From: RUG12395 sp045541735
GTDB taxonomy: Bacteria; Bacillota; Clostridia; Oscillospirales; CAG-272
Direction: 5' to 3'
Assembly: GCA_045541735.1 (NCBI GenBank)
Contig: JAZQJQ010000039.1
Span: forward strand, 1-9,078
Length of the DNA: 9,078 nucleotides
The position numbers were made by a program, and so were the translations under genes. Under the pieces are notes generated by a model. That model was not told the DNA's origin and did no database searches. It saw only the letters and a program-made list of their open reading frames with translations. Below are positions 5,818 to 9,078 of this stretch, piece after piece. Every line of letters begins with the position of its first letter. The stretch's first letter is position 1.

Positions 5818-6945
5818 TTACCACCATCTTGGGTCCAGACAGACATCGGGAACATCATCAGTCCAACCTACCGCGAAGGCTGTGAAATCACCGATGGAAT
5901 TGCCGGTAATGTCATCATATTGCCAAAGCATAATGTCGTTAGGATATTTTAGCTCGGCTATCCTTTCACGTTCCGGTGTGGTGTAGAGGTCATCCGCGCC
6001 AAACAATCGTAAAATCATATTTGCAACAGTTGATGAGCGAGATCCGTACGAGCGAGTAAACGGAGAACGGTTTAAATAATCCGCAAAAATAACACAATGC
6101 TCGGAAAACGGCATATTGCCAGTTGAAATGAATCGTCTTGCGTATGATCTTCCCGGTTTGTTCAACAGATTCAAGAATATAATATCATTATCGGGATATT
6201 TGGATTTGTAATACGTATATAGACCCCAGTTAGATTTGTAGCCGATATCTTCTGCGGCTTTATCAAGAACATCCTTGGTAGATCCGCCTTTGTCGAGATC
6301 CGGGTTGACAATGCCTTCGTATTTGATCTCATAACCGTTCAATTGTGTTGAATAGATCTCTACTGTAAAATCAAGATCAACGTTCCATTCTTTAGCACTT
6401 TTCTCAAGAAAATCCAAGGAAACGTAGATCTGCTCGTTGGTAAAGGCCAAGACCTCTTCCTCTGTCCATTTGCTGTTGTCGTCATCAATATATATGAGCA
6501 CAACTACGGGATTCCCCTTGAGATTGCGACAGTTTGCAAGTTGATAATACGGTCTCAATTCCTCTTGGTGTTCATCTACTATTTTGGGCAAAAACTCTTC
6601 GCTCAGTATGGGAATGGTTTTGTGGGCCAATATCGCATTGCAAAAAGAGCAGACTTGATGCTTCAGCCCGCTTTCTGATAAAGTAGCTTCCTTGTCGGTT
6701 ACCCAAGAGCCGCCTGTGTGTGCAGTTATTTTAAGCGGTTTTATACCCTTCGCTCCGCAAAGGCATTTTTGCTCTGCGCGTCCTTCAGATATGCAGGTCG
6801 CTTCCCGAATAACTATCCACTCGCTCCATTCGTGCTTGTGGCCGTTTCCTATCGGATGTGTGCCGTTGCTGCAAGATGCGATCATAATAGTAAGCAAGCA
6901 CAGCGCAAAACATACAATAAATTTTAAGGTAAATCTTTTTTTCAT
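5818..6945 (-). CDS. Lipoprotein resembling a zinc metallopeptidase with the active-site motif lost
   Basis: A 375-aa predicted surface lipoprotein. The N-terminus has a KKR basic start, a hydrophobic stretch (residues 9-23) and a lipobox I22-A23-S24-C25, so lipidation at Cys25 is expected. Residues about 36-113 hold two degenerate copies of a surface repeat: HEWSEW, then TC, G, C.CG in the first copy; HTGGSW, then ATLSESG and VCSFCN in the second. The remainder (about 120-375) resembles clostridial proteins that I recall as carrying an HExxHxFGAxDLY zinc-peptidase motif. The conserved surroundings are present (FGADDLY 315-321, YPNDIMLW, IGDFTAFAVGWTD), but at the HExxH position this protein reads N309-M-I-L-R313. 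All three key residues are replaced, so a catalytic role is unlikely; binding or scaffolding is more plausible. The ATG at 6945 has only a weak ribosome site (GGTG, 5 nt). It is the first gene of the cluster with the SemiSWEET-like and SGNH genes. Confidence 0.75.
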   Translation of the reverse strand: MKKRFTLKFIVCFALCLLTIMIASCSNGTHPIGNGHKHEWSEWIVIREATCISEGRAEQKCLCGAKGIKPLKITAHTGGSWVTDKEATLSESGLKHQVCSFCNAILAHKTIPILSEEFLPKIVDEHQEELRPYYQLANCRNLKGNPVVVLIYIDDDNSKWTEEEVLAFTNEQIYVSLDFLEKSAKEWNVDLDFTVEIYSTQLNGYEIKYEGIVNPDLDKGGSTKDVLDKAAEDIGYKSNWGLYTYYKSKYPDNDIIFLNLLNKPGRSYARRFISTGNMPFSEHCVIFADYLNRSPFTRSYGSRSSTVANMILRLFGADDLYTTPERERIAELKYPNDIMLWQYDDITGNSIGDFTAFAVGWTDDVPDVCLDPRWW

Positions 6946-6996
6946 TTTTTCACCGTTATTATTGTTTTGCCATTGAACATTTTATTTCGCAAGTAT

Positions 6997-7025
6997 ATAA
7001 TAGCATGCGAGTGGAAAATTTACAA
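6997..7025 (-). promoter_or_regulatory. Promoter of the lipoprotein-SemiSWEET-SGNH cluster
   Basis: On the minus strand, TTGTAA (7025-7020) and TATTAT (7002-6997) are 17 bases apart; the second matches consensus at five of six positions and the first at four. The start would be near 6990, giving a leader of about 45 nt before the lipoprotein ATG. No second promoter is obvious between the three genes. Confidence 0.55.
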
Positions 7026-7046
7026 TATCAATTTTATTATTACGAT
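7019..7046 (+). promoter_or_regulatory. Tentative promoter of the DMT transporter gene
   Basis: TTTACA (7019-7024, five of six matches) and TACGAT (7041-7046, four of six) are 16 bases apart. The first hexamer overlaps the -35 hexamer of the divergent minus-strand promoter. An alternative -10, TATAAA at 7064-7069, lacks a good -35 and would start transcription inside the ribosome binding site. Confidence 0.35.
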
Positions 7047-7084
7047 TCATTTTGACTCGATTGTATAAAAGGAGAGGAAAGACC

Positions 7085-7966
7085 GTGACCTTTCTTATCA
7101 TTTTAGCGCTTTGCCTTCTTGCGGCAACTAAGGTGCTTACACAAAGCCGATTTGCGAAGAAAAACACTAAAGGAATTGCGGATTCTGCAATGTTCAATGC
7201 CTTGGTTTTTGCAACTATGGGCATACTTGCGCTTTCGCTGTCAAAGATAAGCGAGATAAATTCGTCGCTTATCATCGGTGCGGTTTGCTTTGGCTTTTTT
7301 AACGTTTCCTTTCAAATGATGTATCAGATCGCGCTGTCCTGCGGACCTACCTCCATTACTGCACTGATCGCAAGCCTTGCTTCAATCGTTCCGTTGATAA
7401 TATCTGCCGTAGTCTATCATGAACCCATGACAGCGTTAAACTTTGTAGGTGTTGTTCTGATAATTATTACTTTGGTAATGAATGCCGATATAAAAAAAGA
7501 CCTTGGAGCGGAGAAGACGAAAAACGTAAGCAAAAAATGGTTTGTTCTAACGATGCTTGCGTTTTGTGCAAACAGCCTCGGTATAATCTCTCAGCAGGTA
7601 TATGCAAAGTCGACCGGAGCGGCAGATTCTTCCGCGTTTATTGCCTGCTCTTCAATTATTGCGTCCGTATTTGCATTTGCGTTCTTCGCCGTGTTGCGTT
7701 TAAGAGGGCGGAAAATATCTTATAAGCTTACTCCGTCAAAGATACTGCCCTGCGTTGCCGTAGGTGCGGTGCTTGGTGTGTTTCAAATTATCCACACGTA
7801 TTCTATGTCGGTAATACCGGGTACGGTTCTTTTTCCTACATACAGTGCAGGTGCAGCAATATCAATTGCACTTGGCAGTACAGTAGTGTTCAGGGAAAAG
7901 CTTTCACGCACACAGTTGATAAGCCTTATTGTCGGAATAGTTGCTATAGTGCTGATCAACGTATAA
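7085..7966 (+). CDS. DMT superfamily (EamA-type) transporter
   Basis: A 293-aa inner-membrane permease of the drug/metabolite transporter superfamily. It has about ten hydrophobic segments in two homologous halves (roughly 1-140 and 150-293), the usual 10-TM EamA layout. The end of the first half shows family-typical sequence: SITALIASLASIVPLIISAVVYHEPMT, then a glycine-poor hydrophobic helix. The second half repeats it as GAAISIALGSTVVFREKLSRTQ. The start is taken as GTG at 7085, with AAAAGGAGAGG (7067-7077) just upstream and the first helix beginning at once. The in-frame TTG at 7052 has no ribosome site and would add a basic leader over the promoter region. Substrates in this family range from amino acids to sugars and nucleotides; nothing here fixes it. 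The gene ends in a strong terminator shared with the convergent MFS gene. Confidence 0.88.
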   Translation: MTFLIILALCLLAATKVLTQSRFAKKNTKGIADSAMFNALVFATMGILALSLSKISEINSSLIIGAVCFGFFNVSFQMMYQIALSCGPTSITALIASLASIVPLIISAVVYHEPMTALNFVGVVLIIITLVMNADIKKDLGAEKTKNVSKKWFVLTMLAFCANSLGIISQQVYAKSTGAADSSAFIACSSIIASVFAFAFFAVLRLRGRKISYKLTPSKILPCVAVGAVLGVFQIIHTYSMSVIPGTVLFPTYSAGAAISIALGSTVVFREKLSRTQLISLIVGIVAIVLINV

Positions 7967-7967
7967 G

Positions 7968-7995
7968 AAAAAGGACTGAATCGTCAGTCCTTTTT
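7968..7995. terminator. Bidirectional intrinsic terminator
   Basis: AAAAAGGACTGA (7968-7979) and TCAGTCCTTTTT (7984-7995) form a perfect 12-bp stem with a 4-nt ATCG loop. The A/T ends give a U-tract to either transcript, so it can stop both the DMT gene on the plus strand and the MFS gene on the minus strand. The MFS stop codon (complement of 7984-7986) lies inside the stem, and its last codons supply the A-tract. Confidence 0.93.
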
Positions 7996-9078
7996 CCTTA
8001 TGAAATACGGAATGCATATTATTGTTCCGATAAGCATAAGTCCCGACATAATAAATATGATACTGCGCCAGCCCGTGGCTTCGGCAAGACGGGGGATAAC
8101 AAGGCTCGCAAGCGCGGCGGCGGAATAACTGAGAAAGTCGAGAAATCCGGTAATGCCGGAGACAAGCCCCGTATCGCGCAGACTGGGGCAATACACGCTC
8201 CACAGCATTGTTGCGGCGGCATTGGACGCCATAATCGCAATAATGATAATTGCGATATTCGCGGCCGGATGCCCTATAAAGCAAGAAGCATAGAAGAACA
8301 CCGCGGAAACGGAGAAGAATATAAGTGCACAAACGTGCATATCCCTACCGAGCTTTTCGTATACGAAAATGGCTATGAATGCGGTAAAGCAGATTATGAA
8401 GGTCGATATTGAAAAAATCGAAGCGGATCTTTCTTCCGAATACTTGAGGTATGCGCAGAAATAAGTAGTCAAAAATCCGACGAAGGACGTGCGGATTATT
8501 CCCGTGAGCATTGAAATGCCTGAAAATTTGATTATATGCAGTTTGAAAAGACTCTTGTAGTCTTTTTTTGGGCGTTCCTCTCCCTTTTGCGGCATTTGGT
8601 ATTTAACAATGCCTCTTTTTTCGAATGCCGAAAAGCAGATAAAAGCGGTAACAGCCATAATAACGAGCATAAAACTGCTGACGTTGAAGGTGGCTTGCCA
8701 GCTTAAAAACGTTGCTATAAGTCCCGCCATAGGGGAGCCCAGGAACGACGCAAAGGTGTATCCGAGGCTGCATCTGGTTGCGTAAATCAAGTCCGTGCTT
8801 TCGGCAACCATTTTGGTCATAGGTCCGTAGATCATCGAAAGGGAAAATCCCGTCCACGCATATGCCGCCATGGCAGCGTATTGATAGTCCGATATTCGGA
8901 CAAAAGCGAAATTAGCGATGCCCGCCATCAACAGTCCGAGCGAGATCATATACTTTGCCTTTATCCAGTCTCCGACAGCGCCGTTAATAAGCTGGCCGGT
9001 TGCATAAGCGAGAAGATATACTGCGGTTATTTCGCCTATATAATCCAGTGTAAATGATTCTGCTGTCATTTTTGGAGT
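7984..9078 (-). CDS. MFS transporter, N-terminus outside window
   Basis: A major facilitator superfamily permease in the membrane. The frame stays open to the right edge, giving 364 visible residues. The Met encoded at 9067-9069 is not accepted as the start because three further in-frame codons (T-P-K) precede it to the edge and no ribosome site is visible. The first visible segment (TAESFTLDYIGEITAVYLLAYATGQL) aligns with the loop and TM2 of the family, so TM1 and about 30-45 residues are missing. The loop motif GAVGDWIKAKYM after TM2 corresponds to MFS signature A (GxxxDRxGRR-like). A hydrophilic central loop at about 156-176 (KYQMPQKGEERPKKDYKSL) divides the two six-helix halves. The overall look recalls organophosphate:phosphate antiporter or hexuronate-type MFS proteins, but the substrate is undetermined. 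The protein ends in RKKD with its stop inside the shared terminator. Confidence 0.88.
   Translation of the reverse strand, partial: TPKMTAESFTLDYIGEITAVYLLAYATGQLINGAVGDWIKAKYMISLGLLMAGIANFAFVRISDYQYAAMAAYAWTGFSLSMIYGPMTKMVAESTDLIYATRCSLGYTFASFLGSPMAGLIATFLSWQATFNVSSFMLVIMAVTAFICFSAFEKRGIVKYQMPQKGEERPKKDYKSLFKLHIIKFSGISMLTGIIRTSFVGFLTTYFCAYLKYSEERSASIFSISTFIICFTAFIAIFVYEKLGRDMHVCALIFFSVSAVFFYASCFIGHPAANIAIIIIAIMASNAAATMLWSVYCPSLRDTGLVSGITGFLDFLSYSAAALASLVIPRLAEATGWRSIIFIMSGLMLIGTIICIPYFIRKKD

Noticed and set aside
5775..5858. Longer N-terminus for the SemiSWEET-like protein
   Set aside because: It would overlap the upstream lipoprotein gene and add a non-hydrophobic leader. The ATG at 5774 has a ribosome site and starts the first membrane helix.
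7052..7074. TTGACT at 7052-7057 as a -35 box
   Set aside because: No -10-like hexamer lies 16-18 bases downstream; that position holds the ribosome binding site.
7052..7084. TTG start for the DMT transporter
   Set aside because: No ribosome binding site precedes it, while AAAAGGAGAGG stands at proper distance before GTG 7085.
7904..8332. Minus-strand open frame of 142 codons overlapping the MFS gene
   Set aside because: It is an alternative frame of the MFS coding region, rich in Arg, Tyr and Cys with no domain signature, and it crosses the terminator into the opposite gene.
1..9078. CRISPR array, tRNA, rRNA, insertion sequence or prophage genes
   Set aside because: No regularly spaced repeats, cloverleaf-like sequence, transposase, integrase or phage structural gene was seen on either strand.

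Overview
The window looks like a stretch of chromosome from an anaerobic, low-to-moderate GC Clostridia-type Firmicute, probably a gut lineage related to Oscillospiraceae or Lachnospiraceae. The clues are a flavodiiron protein with rubredoxins, Gram-positive-style GGAGG ribosome binding sites, clear sigma-A promoters, and a lipoprotein with the His/Trp/Cys repeats common in clostridial surface proteins. The taxonomic placement is inference. I see no tRNA, rRNA, CRISPR array, transposase or phage gene.

Layout, left to right. (1) The 3' two thirds of a D-lactate dehydrogenase gene (3-701, +), with an unusual Cys-rich tail. (2) A strong promoter drives a four-domain flavodiiron protein (772-2562, +), in which an FprA core is fused to a flavin reductase and a rubredoxin. 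A small free-standing rubredoxin gene (2612-2773, +) follows. Together they look like an O2/NO-scavenging module fed by NAD(P)H. (3) A long bipartite palindrome (2795-2868) sits between these genes and a convergent minus-strand pair: a MazG-like nucleotide pyrophosphohydrolase (3529-3855) and a cyclase/kynurenine-formamidase-like hydrolase (2949-3527). (4) Divergent from that pair, with its own near-consensus promoter, is a Cys-cluster protein of the FliB/YkgJ type (3978-4880, +). (5) A minus-strand cluster follows, transcribed from about 6990 down to 4882. It encodes a lipoprotein resembling a zinc metallopeptidase that has lost its active-site motif (5818-6945), a three-TM SemiSWEET/PQ-loop-like membrane protein (5475-5774), and an SGNH hydrolase whose start codon overlaps the previous stop (4882-5475). 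(6) A DMT/EamA-type transporter (7085-7966, +) converges on an MFS transporter (7984-9078, -, cut by the window edge). They share a perfect bidirectional terminator hairpin that contains the MFS stop codon.

Functionally, lactate dehydrogenase and the NAD(P)H-fed flavodiiron system both dispose of reducing equivalents, the second by reducing O2 or NO to protect the anaerobe. The other genes are housekeeping or accessory functions in short, separately promoted units. I did not find a clearly new multi-gene system. The items most worth a second look are the apparently dead metallopeptidase lipoprotein with its SemiSWEET and SGNH partners, the FprA-Hrb fusion followed by a second rubredoxin, the LdhA Cys tail, and the bipartite palindrome.
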